This document shows positions 45,406 through 55,663 of a stretch of DNA of 64,000 nt, piece by piece. Every line of letters begins with the position of its first letter. Within the stretch, counting starts at the first letter, position 1. The position numbers and the translations under genes are program-made. Under the pieces are notes generated by a model. It was given only the letters and a program-made list of their open reading frames with translations, was not told the origin of the DNA and did not search any database. Source of the DNA: Deltaproteobacteria bacterium Ga0077550 (GTDB taxonomy: Bacteria > Myxococcota_A > Polyangia > Nannocystales > Nannocystaceae); the NCBI GenBank assembly GCA_001464385.1, contig LNFB01000353.1, positions 1 to 64,000 on the forward strand. The letters run 5' to 3'.

Positions 45406-45854
45406 GGTCCCGTCCCCCGGCCGCGGGGCGGCGCCTCGTTGACGAGCAGCCAGAACAGCCCGAGCGTCCGGGCCGCCTCGACGAACGCCGCGAAGTCCAC
45501 CGGCTTGCGCACGTAGGCGTTCGCGCCCAACGAGTAGCCGGCGTCGAGGTCCTCATCGAGCGTCGAGCTGGTCAGGATCACGACCGGCAGCAGGCGCGTG
45601 CGATCGTCGGCGCGGATGCGGCGGAGCACCTCGAGCCCCTCGATCCGCGGCAGCTTCAGGTCGAGCAGCACCAGCGTCGGCAGGTCGAGGACATCGCGAC
45701 CGGCGTGGGGTCCGAGGCCGAACAGATAGTCGAGCGCCTCGACGCCGTCGCGGGCGACGACGACCTCGTTGCTGAAGTTGCCCTTGGCGAGCGCACGCAA
45801 CGTGAGCTTCTCGTCGCTTGGGTTGTCCTCGATCAGCAGCACGACCTTGGTCAT
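45402..45854 (-). CDS. Single-domain response regulator (Rcp1/CheY-like)
   Basis: The protein is 150 residues from ATG 45854. It has the receiver pattern VVLLIEDNPSDEKLTLRAL, the phospho-Asp in LVLLDLKLPRIEGLEVLR and the Thr/Lys of VILTSST and YVRKPVDF. The (D/N)-NPSDE and long first loop resemble Rcp1-type partners of phytochrome-like kinases. It has no output domain, so it probably passes phosphate between the kinase encoded before it and the hybrid kinase after it; both borders are ATGA overlaps. Confidence 0.93.
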   Translation of the reverse strand: MTKVVLLIEDNPSDEKLTLRALAKGNFSNEVVVARDGVEALDYLFGLGPHAGRDVLDLPTLVLLDLKLPRIEGLEVLRRIRADDRTRLLPVVILTSSTLDEDLDAGYSLGANAYVRKPVDFAAFVEAARTLGLFWLLVNEAPPRGRGTGP

Positions 45855-47296
45855 CGCGGGCCTCCTCGGAGATCGCCAGGCAGGGTGAACAGGAACCTGG
45901 CGCCGCGTCCGGGCTCGCTCTGCGCCCACGCGACGCCGCCGTGGCGCTGCACGATGCGCTGCACCGTCGCCAGCCCGATGCCCGTTCCGGGGAACTCGCG
46001 CTCGGTGTGCAGCCGCGCGAACGGGGTGAACAGGCGCGCGGCGTGGGCGAGATCGAAGCCGGCGCCGTTGTCCTGCACGAAGTACGCGGGCGCGCCGTCG
46101 CGGGTCGTGCGACCGACCTCGACGCGGGGGGTCGCCACGCCCCGCGTGAACTTCCACGCGTTGTCGAAGAGGTTCTCGAGCAGCGCCCGGGCGAGGGTCG
46201 GATCCGCCGACACCCACAGCCCCTCGGCGATCACGATCTCGACCTCGCGCCCGGGCTCCTGGGTCGCGAGGCGCCGCGCGATCGTCCGCGCGATCGCACC
46301 GAGATCGATCGGCTCGCGACGCAGCTCGCTCCGGGAGACCCGCGACAGCGACAGCAACGCGTCGATCAGCTCGCCCATCCGCAGGGCGTTGCTGCGGATC
46401 TCGCTGAGGCAATCCAGCCCGTCCTCGCCGAGCTTGTCGTGGTACTCGGACAGCAGCACCTGCGAGAAGCCGCTGAGGCCCCGCAGCGGCGCCCGCAGGT
46501 CGTGGGCCACGGAGTAGCTGAACGCCTCGAGTTCCTTGTACGCGAGCTTGAGGGCGTGGTCGGTCTCGCGTCGCGCGGTCACGTCGCGGATGGCGCTGGC
46601 CACGAGGCGACGACCGCCGGTCTCGAGCGGACCGAGGCTGATCTCGACGGGAAACTCGGAGCCGTCCTTGCGCACGGCGTGCAGCGCCAGGCCCGATCCC
46701 ATCTCGCGGGTCCGAGGATCGGCGAAGAAGCCCCCGCGGTGATCGACGTGACGCGCGCGATCCCGGCTCGGCACGAGGCACTCGATGGGCTGTCCGTGGA
46801 GCTCGCTGCGATCGTACCCGAACATGCGCTCGGCCTGGGCGTTGACGCTGACGATGGTCCCCTGCGAATCGACGATCACGATCGCGTCGGGGGCGACCTC
46901 GAGGAAGTCGGCGAAGCGCGCCTCGATCGACGTGGGGCCAGACGGCGTGGACACCACCGACAGCGCGCGCTCGACGAGACCGTACTGCGAGACGCGACCA
47001 GAGGCGTCGCGGATCGCCCGCACCGTCACCGCGACCGCGACCTCGCGACCATCGCGGTGCCGCCGTCGCGCCTCGAACCCGGACTCGCCGTCGGCGACCG
47101 AGCACAGCGTCGCCCACTGCGCCTGTGCCTGCGCCGCGGGGCAGACGAGCTCCGCCCACGGGCGCCCGATCGCCTCGGCGGCGGTGTGGCCGAGCAGTTG
47201 CTCGGCGCCGCGGTTCCACGCGACGACGCGACCGTCCACCGCGTCGACCACGACGAGAGCATCGGCAAACAGATCGAGTACCGATGCGTCCAGCAT
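45851..47296 (-). CDS. PAS-PAS sensor histidine kinase
   Basis: About 481 residues from ATG 47296; TTG 47335 would add 13 residues. Two PAS domains are seen (about 8-125 and 130-255; the second has VDSQGTIVSVNAQAERMFGY). The HisKA motif is SYSVAHDLRAPLRGLSGFSQ and the HATPase has LLENLFDNAWKF, QDNGAGFD, and GTGIGLATVQRIV. The AHDLRAPLR block is typical of phytochrome-like kinases, but no GAF/PHY chromophore domain is present. Its stop overlaps the receiver gene by ATGA, so the three genes form one unit. Signal unknown, probably sensed in the cytoplasm. Confidence 0.94.
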   Translation of the reverse strand: MLDASVLDLFADALVVVDAVDGRVVAWNRGAEQLLGHTAAEAIGRPWAELVCPAAQAQAQWATLCSVADGESGFEARRRHRDGREVAVAVTVRAIRDASGRVSQYGLVERALSVVSTPSGPTSIEARFADFLEVAPDAIVIVDSQGTIVSVNAQAERMFGYDRSELHGQPIECLVPSRDRARHVDHRGGFFADPRTREMGSGLALHAVRKDGSEFPVEISLGPLETGGRRLVASAIRDVTARRETDHALKLAYKELEAFSYSVAHDLRAPLRGLSGFSQVLLSEYHDKLGEDGLDCLSEIRSNALRMGELIDALLSLSRVSRSELRREPIDLGAIARTIARRLATQEPGREVEIVIAEGLWVSADPTLARALLENLFDNAWKFTRGVATPRVEVGRTTRDGAPAYFVQDNGAGFDLAHAARLFTPFARLHTEREFPGTGIGLATVQRIVQRHGGVAWAQSEPGRGARFLFTLPGDLRGGPR

Positions 47297-47359
47297 CCAG
47301 CCAACCGGCGTACCGCAGCGCACTCCTTCCAACAATCGGGGAAACCCCGAGCGGAAGTT

Positions 47360-48166
47360 TCAGTCGTCGACGCCGACGAGTCCGATGCGGATCGCGTGGC
47401 GCACCAGGCCGGCGACGCCCCGCACCCCGAGGCGCAGCAGGAGCTGCGCACGGTGGCTCTCGACCGTCTTCACGCTCAGCTCGAGGCGCTCGGCGATCTC
47501 ACGGGTCGAATGGCCGCGCGCGATCAACTCGAGCACGCCCATCTGTCGCGCGGTGATGTTGGAGCTGCGCGCCGCGGGGGCGGGCCGTGGCGCGTCGGCT
47601 CGGGCGGCCGCAGGATCGCGCGCCGGACTCGATGGGATCGGGGCGCTGGCGTCGGAGAGCGCCTGGGCCAGGAGCGCCCGGGCGACGCGGATCTCGACGA
47701 CGCAGCGCTCACCGCCGCACAGCTCCGCCTGCGCGAGTCGGCGATCGACCACCTCCAGCAACGCCGTCGAGGGCTCTGCCTTCGACGTCCGCGAGAGCTC
47801 GCGCGTCACTGCGGCGCCGAGGCGATGGAGGTTGTCCTTGGTGATGAAGTCGGCCGCACCCGAGCGCAGCGCGGCGACGGCGGTCTCCTCGCGCATCGAG
47901 CCCGAGACCACGATGAACGGGGTTCCCGGCCGGAGTTCCTGGGTCACGCCGAGCGCTGCAATCGCGTCGAAGCCGGGCATGCTCGAGTCCGAGATCACGA
48001 GGCTCCACTCGCGCTCTGCCAGGGCGCCGCGCAGCGCGACTGCGGTCTCGACCCGCTCGCAGTGCGGCGCGAGTCCGCACGCCTGCAGCTCGCGCACGAG
48101 CAGCTTCGCATCCGTCTCGGAATCCTCGACCAAGAGGACCCACACGTCCTGTGCTCCCTGTTCCAT
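47360..48166 (-). CDS. Response regulator with LuxR/NarL-type DNA-binding domain
   Basis: The protein is 268 residues from ATG 48166. The receiver (1-125) has LLVEDSETDAK, an Asp in LVISDSSMPGFD and a Lys in FITKDN. A helical/Pro-Ala linker follows to about residue 200, then the HTH: SNITARQMGVLELIARGHST, REIAERLELSVKTVESHRAQ and LLLRLGV. It should bind DNA and be controlled by phosphorylation, probably by the kinase genes immediately downstream (63 bases away). The receiver is similar in layout to the first receiver of the hybrid kinase, suggesting a shared origin. Confidence 0.93.
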   Translation of the reverse strand: MEQGAQDVWVLLVEDSETDAKLLVRELQACGLAPHCERVETAVALRGALAEREWSLVISDSSMPGFDAIAALGVTQELRPGTPFIVVSGSMREETAVAALRSGAADFITKDNLHRLGAAVTRELSRTSKAEPSTALLEVVDRRLAQAELCGGERCVVEIRVARALLAQALSDASAPIPSSPARDPAAARADAPRPAPAARSSNITARQMGVLELIARGHSTREIAERLELSVKTVESHRAQLLLRLGVRGVAGLVRHAIRIGLVGVDD

Positions 48167-48340
48167 CCGCGACCGCGACGCTCGCGAGTGTACTCCGCCT
48201 CGATCGCCGTCACATCGGCGTTCGCCCAGCGAGACCCCGTGCTGGAGCGCCCACTCGCGGACGTCATCGGGTTCTTCAGCGAACTTGCGCGTCGTTCATC
48301 CGATTCACCGTCGGATCGGGCGCATGCGCTCACCGAGGGA

Positions 48341-49884
48341 TCAACCGGGCGGCGCGTCGAGCACGACCGCAGGCGCGCCGTGCACGTGCACGTCGACGTG
48401 GACCACGTTCCCCTGCAGGCCGACGAGGAACACCGAGGTCTGGAGATCACCGTAGGCCTCGCCGTACCCGAACACGATCGACGCCAGCTCGATCTCGAGG
48501 TTGCCGAAGATCTCCTCGATGTCCTGCAGCTCGCCGTCGTCGTCCATGATCACGCGATCGAGGCGGCTGGTCGCGCCGAGCCCCGAGACGCCGCCCTGAT
48601 CGACCATGTAGAGGTTGCCGCAGACGTCCATGATGAGGCCGTCGGAGTAGCCCTCGGTGCCCGTGACCATCACCGGGTTGCCCACCGGGTCGCCGGTCGC
48701 CGAGATCGCGATCCGCCACAGCGACGATGGGTCGCCGTAGCTGGTGACGAACAGCATCTGCCGCAGCGGGTCGTAGACGATGCCGTTGGCGCGATCGACC
48801 ATGCCGATCGTGCTGATTTCGTCCGCGACGGGGTCGTAGCGGTGGACGCGACCGGCGGCAAAATCGGTCAGCCACGCGATGTCGTCTTCGTCGATGAAGA
48901 TGCGCGTCGCCAGCATGAAGCCGATCTGTAGGGTGTCGACCGTGCCGTCGGGGTGCATCGCCTGCAGCCGCATCGGCGCCTCGCGCATCATCATCAGGAG
49001 GTCGCCGTTGGTGCGGTAGCGCAGGCCGATGGTGGCGGTGTCGAACGTGGTCCCGGCCGCCAGCGGTGCGACGGTGAAGTTGTCCGGGTCGGTCACGTCG
49101 AGCCGCAAGAGGACATCGGCGCTGCGGGAAACGAAGCCGCCCTGCCCGTCGGGCGCCAGATCGTCGGGCCCGAACAGGTTTGGCCCGACCTGGATGTTGT
49201 CGAAGAAGTGGCCGGCGTCGATCGGCTCGCCCGGCGGCGGGATGTCGTCGCACTCGGGCGGGTAGTCGATCGAGGAGGTGGTGTTGCCGCCATCGCTCGA
49301 GTCGTCGTTGGTGTCCCCGGTGTCGGCGTTGGTGTCGGTCCGTTGCTGGCGTTGGTCGTCGGGCCGACCCCGCCGGTGCTCTCGGCGGCCGAATCGCTCA
49401 CGACGCCGTCGTAGTCGTCGAGCAGGCCGTAGAACTTCGCGATCTCGTCGTCCTCGCAGCTCACCAGGCGCGAGCCGCTCTCGACGCGACACCCATCGAG
49501 CGACTCCCACTGCCCCATGCCCGTCGCGAAGTCCTCGGCGTCGACGCGGCCGATGTTGATCTCGCTCGTGTCGTCGGGGAGCGCGTAGCGGTAGCTGATC
49601 TGCGCCGCGAAGTGGAGCGCGGGGTTGGGGTACACCCGATAGGCGTTGCCGTAGATGTCGGGCCCGCGCTCGGACTGGACGATGCAGAAGTCGATGTCCT
49701 CGTCGAGCGCCTCGGGCTGCAGCGCGATCGTGAGGACGTTGTCGGCGGAGAACAGCAGACCGCCGGCGCGGCCGATCGTCGCGCAGCGCTCCTCGGGTGC
49801 AGCCCCACACGAGCCGACCACGAGGCACGCCGCCGTGAGGCCGATACACGCCGCAACCCTGGAGCCAGTCACCGACCGCCGCAT
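48341..49884 (-). pseudogene. Lipoprotein with propeller-like C-terminal domain, split by a frameshift
   Basis: From ATG 49884 the first frame gives a lipoprotein (VVGSC, Cys26) with a Cys-containing globular part and runs into a linker reading STGGVGPTTNASNG. Around 49333-49345 the sequence must shift frame: the other frame continues TDTNADTGDTNDDSSDGG and then a well-formed propeller-like domain (GQGGFVSRSADVLLRLDV, TDFAAGRVHRYDPVADE, GNLYMVDQGGVSGLG) to the stop at 48341. Joined, the protein would be about 513 residues, like its lipoprotein neighbours. One missing base after AACGG explains it. It may be a real mutation, a sequencing error or, less likely, programmed frameshifting. Confidence 0.75.
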
Positions 49885-49950
49885 CTCGTCGCCCATCGGC
49901 GCGACCATAACACGCGGCCGCGGGCGCGGCAGCGGTCAGCTCGGCAACGG

Positions 49951-52900
49951 TCAGCTCGGCAGTAGGCCGCAGGTGCGGCGCAACATCATCGCCGGCCGCG
50001 CCGCCCAGACCTTGAGCAGGTCGGCCATCACCGGGGACGCGCGGACGGCCGCGATGCCGACCTTCCCGGCGACGCCCTCGGTGCGCATCGTGTACGCGAA
50101 GCACGACGCGAGGTCGTCGGCGACGACCAGGGCGATGCGTCGCGCGCTCTGGCGGATCCAGTGCACCAGCGTCGGCGTGTCGGGGCCGCGCGTGGTGGCA
50201 TAGGCCTGCGCTGCGATCTCGTAGGCGCGCCGCCGCTTGCGCGACACCGCCTTCGAGATCGCGCGCATGTTGTCGTCGAGCACGTCGGGCGCGGCGACCT
50301 TCTCGCCGAAGCCGGGCACCTGCGCGCGCACGGCCGCGGCGAGCAGGATGTCGAGCTCGCGCGGGACGAAGAGGTCGATCGTGAACGTGCCGCGCGCCAG
50401 GTTGACGATCGCCTCGGTGATCGCGAACACCTGCTGCCCCTGCTCGGCGTCGCCGAGCCACGCCGGGATCAGGATCGAGGGCCGCGAGGTGTTCTCGACG
50501 AGAACGCCGCGGTCGGGCAACGCGTGGGTGAAGACGTCATAGTCCTCGACGGCGAACAGGCTGGCGACGCGGTCGACGATCGCGCGCAGGCCGTCGGGTC
50601 GCGCCGCCAGCTTGTCGCGGCTCGTCACGCCCCAGCGCGAGAGATCGCCGGGGCGGACCTTGGCCAGGCCCTCGACGATCGACGCGAGCAGGGCCGCCGA
50701 CGGCGCCTGCTGGTCGCGCGCCACGTGGAGATCGGCGGTCGCGTCGCCCGCGAGCGCACCGGGCCGAATCGCGTCCCAGCGCGGCCGCCAGGCGCGGATG
50801 TCCTCGCGCTCCGCGGTGGTCGCGACCTCGAAGACGCCGAGCGCGACGTTGGCGAGGGCGCGGGCCCGCGGCTGGCCCATCTCGTCGTACGTCTGGGCCA
50901 GGCTCCGCCAGGCCTCGACGCGCACGACGTCGTCCATCAGCACCTGCTGGAGCTGCTCGATCGCCTCGCCGTGGCGGCTCGCGAGCCGCAGGTAGTTGGC
51001 GAGCTCGAAGCGCAGCGCAGCGTCGCCATCGCACGCACGCAGCCCCTCGATGAGCGCCACGCGGGCGCCGTCGATGTCCTCGAGGCGCTCGTGCAGCACG
51101 CGGGCGAGCTCGAGGTAGAGGCCGACCTTGCGCGTGCTCGGGCCGCCGAGGTGCGCGCGCAGCCCAGCGACGTAGTGGCGCCAGTGCTCGGGAACGGTCG
51201 CGATCGCGTGCAGCTCGGTGCTCGCGAGCCCGCCGCTGCCCTCGATGGCGATGGCATCGGCGAGCGCATCGATCGCGGCCTCGATGCGTCGGGCGCCGAC
51301 GTGGGCGTGGGCCAGCGCGACGTCGGCCCGCACCGCAGCGTCGTCGTCCACGGCGTGCTGGCGCAGCCGCGACGCGCTGTCGACCGCGGCGCCGAACAGC
51401 CCGGTGTCGAGCTGCAGCGCGACCACGCGCTCGAGCACGTGGGACTCGCTCGCGCCGTGGGCCAGCGCCTGCTCGTAGTGGGAGAACGCGCCGGGGAAGT
51501 CGCCCTTGTCCTCGAGCGCGGAGCCCATGAGAAAGTGCACCGCGCCGAGGTCGGGGCCCGACGCGACCCGCTGCGCCCGCTCGAGCAGCGCCAGCGCCTC
51601 GTCGACGCGGCGATCCCCGAGGTGCAATCGACCGAGCTCGAGCAGCGCGCCGACGTCGTTGGGGTGGCGCTCGAGCAGCCGCTGCAGCGCGGCGACGCCG
51701 GCCCCGAGGTTGTCGAGCTCGTGGGCGTAGAGCTGCCCGACCTCGAGCCACAGCGCGCGCTGACGCTCGGCCGACTGGGCCTCGTTCGCCGCCCGCGACA
51801 GCCGCTCGGCGAGCTTCGCCAGCTGGCCCTGCAGCCGCATCGTCGACGACAGGTGCTCGGCCGCGTCGGCGTGATCGGGCCACAGCTGCAGCGCGCGATC
51901 GAAGGCCGCGATCGCGGCGTTGCGGTCGGCGAGCTGCTCGAGGCGCGCGACGCCGGCCTTCGTCCAGGCGTCGGCGGCCTCGCTCGGGGACTTGGCGATC
52001 GCGGCCTCGCGCTCGGCGACCTCGATCACGGCCTCGGCGTCGCCGAGCACCTCGGCGAGCCGGGCCAGCCCGCGGAGCGCCCCCAAGTTCTCGGGATCGA
52101 GGGTGAGCGCCTCGCGGTACACCTCGAGGGCCTGCGGTCCGCCCGAGGCCTCGAGCGCCTCGGCGCGGCGGGTGAGGAACGCGGCGCGCAGCGGCGGATC
52201 GCTGGTCGCCTCGGCGAGCAGCGCATCGACGCTGGCGATGACGCGCGCGTCGCCGGCGGCCAGCGACTCGCGCTCGAGGCCGTCGAGCGCCGTACGATCG
52301 CCGGGGCGCAGCGCGAGCACGGTCGACCACGCCTCGACGCGGTCGTTCGGCGTACCGAGTCCGCCGAGATCGAGGGCGCGCACGCGCTCCTGCAGCGCCA
52401 TCACGCGGGCGCCCGGATCGACGAAGGTCGCGGCCTGGATCGCGAGCACCGCGGCGAGGGCCTCGCGATCGCCGGCGGCCCGCAGCAGGGTCTCGAGGGC
52501 GACCAGGGCCCCGATGTGATCGGGCACCAGGGCGAGCACGCGCTCGAAGGCGCGACGGGCCCGCGGTGCGTCGGCGAGGTGATCGCGGGCGACCTCTCCG
52601 GCGCGGTACAGCGACGCGACGGCGAGCCGCGGATCGGCGAGCGTCGCCGCGTCCTGCTCGAGCTCCGCGGCCAGCTCGGCCCAGTGCCCGAGCTCGCTGC
52701 GCGCCCGCGCCAGGGCGTCGGCGGCGGCGCGGTACCCCGGGCGCAGCTCGACGGCCTGCAGGTAGCAGCGCTCGGCCGCGACCAGATCGTCGAGGTGATC
52801 CTCGTGGATGCGCCCGAGCTGGAAGCTCGCCAGGGCGCGCGAGCTGGGATCGCGGAAGCTGTCGCGCTCGAGCTCGGCGAGGGCGACGAGCTCCTTCCAC

Positions 52901-55512
52901 GACCCGCGGGCGCGGAGGATCTTGGCGAGCAGCTGCAGCGACGGCGCGTGCTGGGGATCGATGTCGAGCGCGCGACGCAGGAACCCGATCGCCTGATCGG
53001 CGGTGCCGAGCTGACGTGCGTGCAGCTCGCCGAGTCGATGCAACAGGATCACCTGGGCGACCGGCTCCCCCGCGGCGTCGAGCTCGCGCTCGTACACGAA
53101 GGCGAGATCCGACCAACGCCGCTCGGCGTGGAAGATCCGGCCGAGGGTCGCCAGCGTCGCGGCGTGGTGGCCGTCGAGGGACAGCACGGAGCGGAGCCGC
53201 GAGATCGCCTCGTCGCGTCGCTCGAGCTTCTCGTCGAGGATCTCGCCGGCGCGGTGGAGGAGGTCGGCACGGGACGCGGTGTCCTGGACGATGTCGGCCT
53301 CGAGCTGCAGCGCGTCGATCACCGAGCGCCAGCGCCCCGCCGACGCCGCGACCCGACCGAGCGCATGGATCGCACCCATGTGGTTGGGTCGCAGCTCGAG
53401 GATCCGACGGTAGGCGTGCTCGGCCTGCTCGGGATCCGTCAGCGGACCGCGCATGAGGTCGCCGATCGCGAACAGGGACTCGATGCGGCGCTCGACGTCG
53501 ACGCGCGGCAGATGCCGCTCGTACAGCTCGACCTGCTCGCGGTGCCGACCCGTGCGGGCGTACAGGCGGATGAGCGCCTCGAACGACGGCAGCAGATCGG
53601 GCGCGAGCGCGAGCGCGTGCTCGTGCTCGGACATCGCCTCGACGAGGCGATCGGTGCGCTCGAGGATCTCGGCGGCGCGGGCGTGCGCCACCGCGCGGCG
53701 ACGCGGGTCGCGGGTGGCCGCGGCCTCGCCCTGGTGCATCGCGATGAGCTCGCCGTGCTGACCCGCGGCGGCGTACAGCGGCGCGAGGGCGCGCAGGGCC
53801 GGCACGTGGGCCGGATCGATCTCGAGCACCGCCTCGAACGCCGCGACCGCGCCGCGCCGATCGTCGAGCGCGTCGAGACACACGATGCCGAGGCGATGGA
53901 GCTGCCCGAGGCGTTGCTGAGGATCCGTGGTGAGCGCGGCGAGCGACTGCAGCGTCGCGGCGAACTCGGGCCAGTGGCCGCCGTCCTCGTAGATGCGCGC
54001 GAGCGTCTCGAGCACCACCGCCTGCGGCGGCCCCTGGCCGATCGCGCGCTCGAGCGTCGCTCGGGCCGCCTCGCGATCGCCGAGGCGCTCGAGCCACGCG
54101 AGCGCACAGCGGTGCAGCACGAGGGCCCGCGACGCCGGGTCGGTCACGAGCGAGGCCTCGCGCTCGAGCAACGCCACGAGCTCGCGCCACCGACCGCGCT
54201 GCGCGAACAGCCGCTCGAGGGCCGAGACCACGCCGGGCGCGGTGGGGTCGAGGTCGAAGGCCTGGCCGTACAGCTGCGCCGCGGCGTCGACGTCGCCGCC
54301 GCGCAGCTCCTTGAGCCGCGCGCGCTGGCACAGCATCGCCGCCCGCAGGCGCGCGTCGGCGCCCAGGGCGTTGGCCGCCGCCTCGTAGGCGCGGTCGAGG
54401 GCCGTCCACGCCCCGGCGCGCGCGTCGAGCTGGGCGATCGCGTGCCACAGGGCGGCATCGGGATCGGACAGCTCGATCGCGGCGGCGTAGGCCTGGTGCG
54501 CGGCGTCGGGGCGGCCGAGGCGATCCTCGAGCACGCGCCCCTTGGCGAGGAGCAGCGCGGCGCGGGCGGCCCGATCCGCCGTCAACCGCAGCTCGCGATC
54601 GAAGAGCTCGACGCTGGCCTCGAACTGACCCGACGCCAGCGCGACCCGACGCGCGCCGACGATCGACGGCAGGTGCTCGGGCGTCGACAGCAGCGCCTGG
54701 GCGTAGTGCTCGCGCGCGCGATCGAACTCGCCGAGGACCGACTCGCAGACCCGGGCGATCTCGTAGTGGAGGCGGCCGCGCGTCGGCACGTCGGTGACGC
54801 GCTTCAGTCGGGCCTCGTACTGCGCAAGCGCCTGCGCGGCATCCTCGGAGTAGGCGTCGCGCAGGCCGTCGGGCGCGGCGAGGCCCGCGTGGAGCGAGTT
54901 GGTCGCGAGGGTCGGCGACGCCGCGCGGCCCGGCTCGGGACGCACGTGCACGGGTGGTGGTGGCGGCGGAACCGGGGAGCGGTGCACGTCGGGCAGCGCG
55001 CGGGCGGTCTCGCGGCGCGGCGGCGGCGGCTCGAAGGGCTCGTCGGCGGCGTCGATCGATCCGGTCACCGGGGCGAGCACGGGCACGGCGACCGGCGGCG
55101 TCGCGAGGGGCGGGTTCGTGGGCGGTCGCTGCGGCGGTGCGACGGGGCGCGGTGCCGGGGTGATCGCCGGCTTCGCGGCGGCGGGCGCCGGGCGGGGCGA
55201 CGCGACCGATGTCGACGCGACCGGTGTCGACGCGGCCGGTGTCGACGCGGCCGGCGTCGCGGTCGGTGTCGACGCGACCGGCGGCGAGACGCGGGGTGCG
55301 ACGGGTGCTGGCTTGGTGGCGGGCGCCGGGGCGACGCGCGGCGGCGCGGGCGGCTTGGGGCTGGGCGGCGCCGCGGGCTTGGGCGCGGCATCCGGCGTCG
55401 CGCCTGCGGACGCGGGCGGACTCGGGGGATCCGTCGACTCACCCGTGCGACGCGAGTAGCCGGGGGGCGGAGGCGGGAGTCGTCGCGGTGGCGGGGCGTC
55501 GTTGTTGGTCAC
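49951..55512 (-). CDS. Giant TPR-repeat protein with Pro/Ala-rich N-terminus
   Basis: About 1853 residues from GTG 55512 (ATG 55548 or further upstream starts are possible). Residues 1-200 are Pro/Ala/Thr-rich and disordered (RRLPPPPPGYSRR, TPAASTPAASTPVAST). From about 240 to 1560 there are some 25-30 TPR-like helix pairs (GAVAAFEAVLEIDPAHVPAL, GELHARQLGTADQAIGFLRR, LAEVLGDAEAVIEVAEREAA). The last 300 residues are a conserved non-repeat domain (WLGDAEQGQQVFAITEAIVN, LARGTFTIDLFVP). No signal or kinase domain is present, so it is likely a cytoplasmic scaffold or component of a large complex. The opposite strand carries an equally long open frame that is a shadow. Confidence 0.9.
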   Translation of the reverse strand: MTNNDAPPPRRLPPPPPGYSRRTGESTDPPSPPASAGATPDAAPKPAAPPSPKPPAPPRVAPAPATKPAPVAPRVSPPVASTPTATPAASTPAASTPVASTSVASPRPAPAAAKPAITPAPRPVAPPQRPPTNPPLATPPVAVPVLAPVTGSIDAADEPFEPPPPRRETARALPDVHRSPVPPPPPPVHVRPEPGRAASPTLATNSLHAGLAAPDGLRDAYSEDAAQALAQYEARLKRVTDVPTRGRLHYEIARVCESVLGEFDRAREHYAQALLSTPEHLPSIVGARRVALASGQFEASVELFDRELRLTADRAARAALLLAKGRVLEDRLGRPDAAHQAYAAAIELSDPDAALWHAIAQLDARAGAWTALDRAYEAAANALGADARLRAAMLCQRARLKELRGGDVDAAAQLYGQAFDLDPTAPGVVSALERLFAQRGRWRELVALLEREASLVTDPASRALVLHRCALAWLERLGDREAARATLERAIGQGPPQAVVLETLARIYEDGGHWPEFAATLQSLAALTTDPQQRLGQLHRLGIVCLDALDDRRGAVAAFEAVLEIDPAHVPALRALAPLYAAAGQHGELIAMHQGEAAATRDPRRRAVAHARAAEILERTDRLVEAMSEHEHALALAPDLLPSFEALIRLYARTGRHREQVELYERHLPRVDVERRIESLFAIGDLMRGPLTDPEQAEHAYRRILELRPNHMGAIHALGRVAASAGRWRSVIDALQLEADIVQDTASRADLLHRAGEILDEKLERRDEAISRLRSVLSLDGHHAATLATLGRIFHAERRWSDLAFVYERELDAAGEPVAQVILLHRLGELHARQLGTADQAIGFLRRALDIDPQHAPSLQLLAKILRARGSWKELVALAELERDSFRDPSSRALASFQLGRIHEDHLDDLVAAERCYLQAVELRPGYRAAADALARARSELGHWAELAAELEQDAATLADPRLAVASLYRAGEVARDHLADAPRARRAFERVLALVPDHIGALVALETLLRAAGDREALAAVLAIQAATFVDPGARVMALQERVRALDLGGLGTPNDRVEAWSTVLALRPGDRTALDGLERESLAAGDARVIASVDALLAEATSDPPLRAAFLTRRAEALEASGGPQALEVYREALTLDPENLGALRGLARLAEVLGDAEAVIEVAEREAAIAKSPSEAADAWTKAGVARLEQLADRNAAIAAFDRALQLWPDHADAAEHLSSTMRLQGQLAKLAERLSRAANEAQSAERQRALWLEVGQLYAHELDNLGAGVAALQRLLERHPNDVGALLELGRLHLGDRRVDEALALLERAQRVASGPDLGAVHFLMGSALEDKGDFPGAFSHYEQALAHGASESHVLERVVALQLDTGLFGAAVDSASRLRQHAVDDDAAVRADVALAHAHVGARRIEAAIDALADAIAIEGSGGLASTELHAIATVPEHWRHYVAGLRAHLGGPSTRKVGLYLELARVLHERLEDIDGARVALIEGLRACDGDAALRFELANYLRLASRHGEAIEQLQQVLMDDVVRVEAWRSLAQTYDEMGQPRARALANVALGVFEVATTAEREDIRAWRPRWDAIRPGALAGDATADLHVARDQQAPSAALLASIVEGLAKVRPGDLSRWGVTSRDKLAARPDGLRAIVDRVASLFAVEDYDVFTHALPDRGVLVENTSRPSILIPAWLGDAEQGQQVFAITEAIVNLARGTFTIDLFVPRELDILLAAAVRAQVPGFGEKVAAPDVLDDNMRAISKAVSRKRRRAYEIAAQAYATTRGPDTPTLVHWIRQSARRIALVVADDLASCFAYTMRTEGVAGKVGIAAVRASPVMADLLKVWAARPAMMLRRTCGLLPS

Positions 55513-55641
55513 GGGACGAGGGCGCGAACACGCGCCATCCCAGATCATACGGGGCCTAAAGGGCCATCGCGAACGTTTTTCACCCAGTCGCGTGAACGTG
55601 CCGCGAACGTCGGCAGCCTGACGGATCCGGCGGGCGCTCCC

Positions 55642-55657
55642 CCGCACGATCGTGCGG
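55642..55657. terminator. 16-base perfect palindrome
   Basis: CCGCACGATCGTGCGG is self-complementary and lies six bases beyond the stop of the small membrane protein gene and about 130 bases before the giant TPR gene start. It could be a terminator stem or a protein-binding site. Confidence 0.35.
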
Positions 55658-55663
55658 ACGGGC

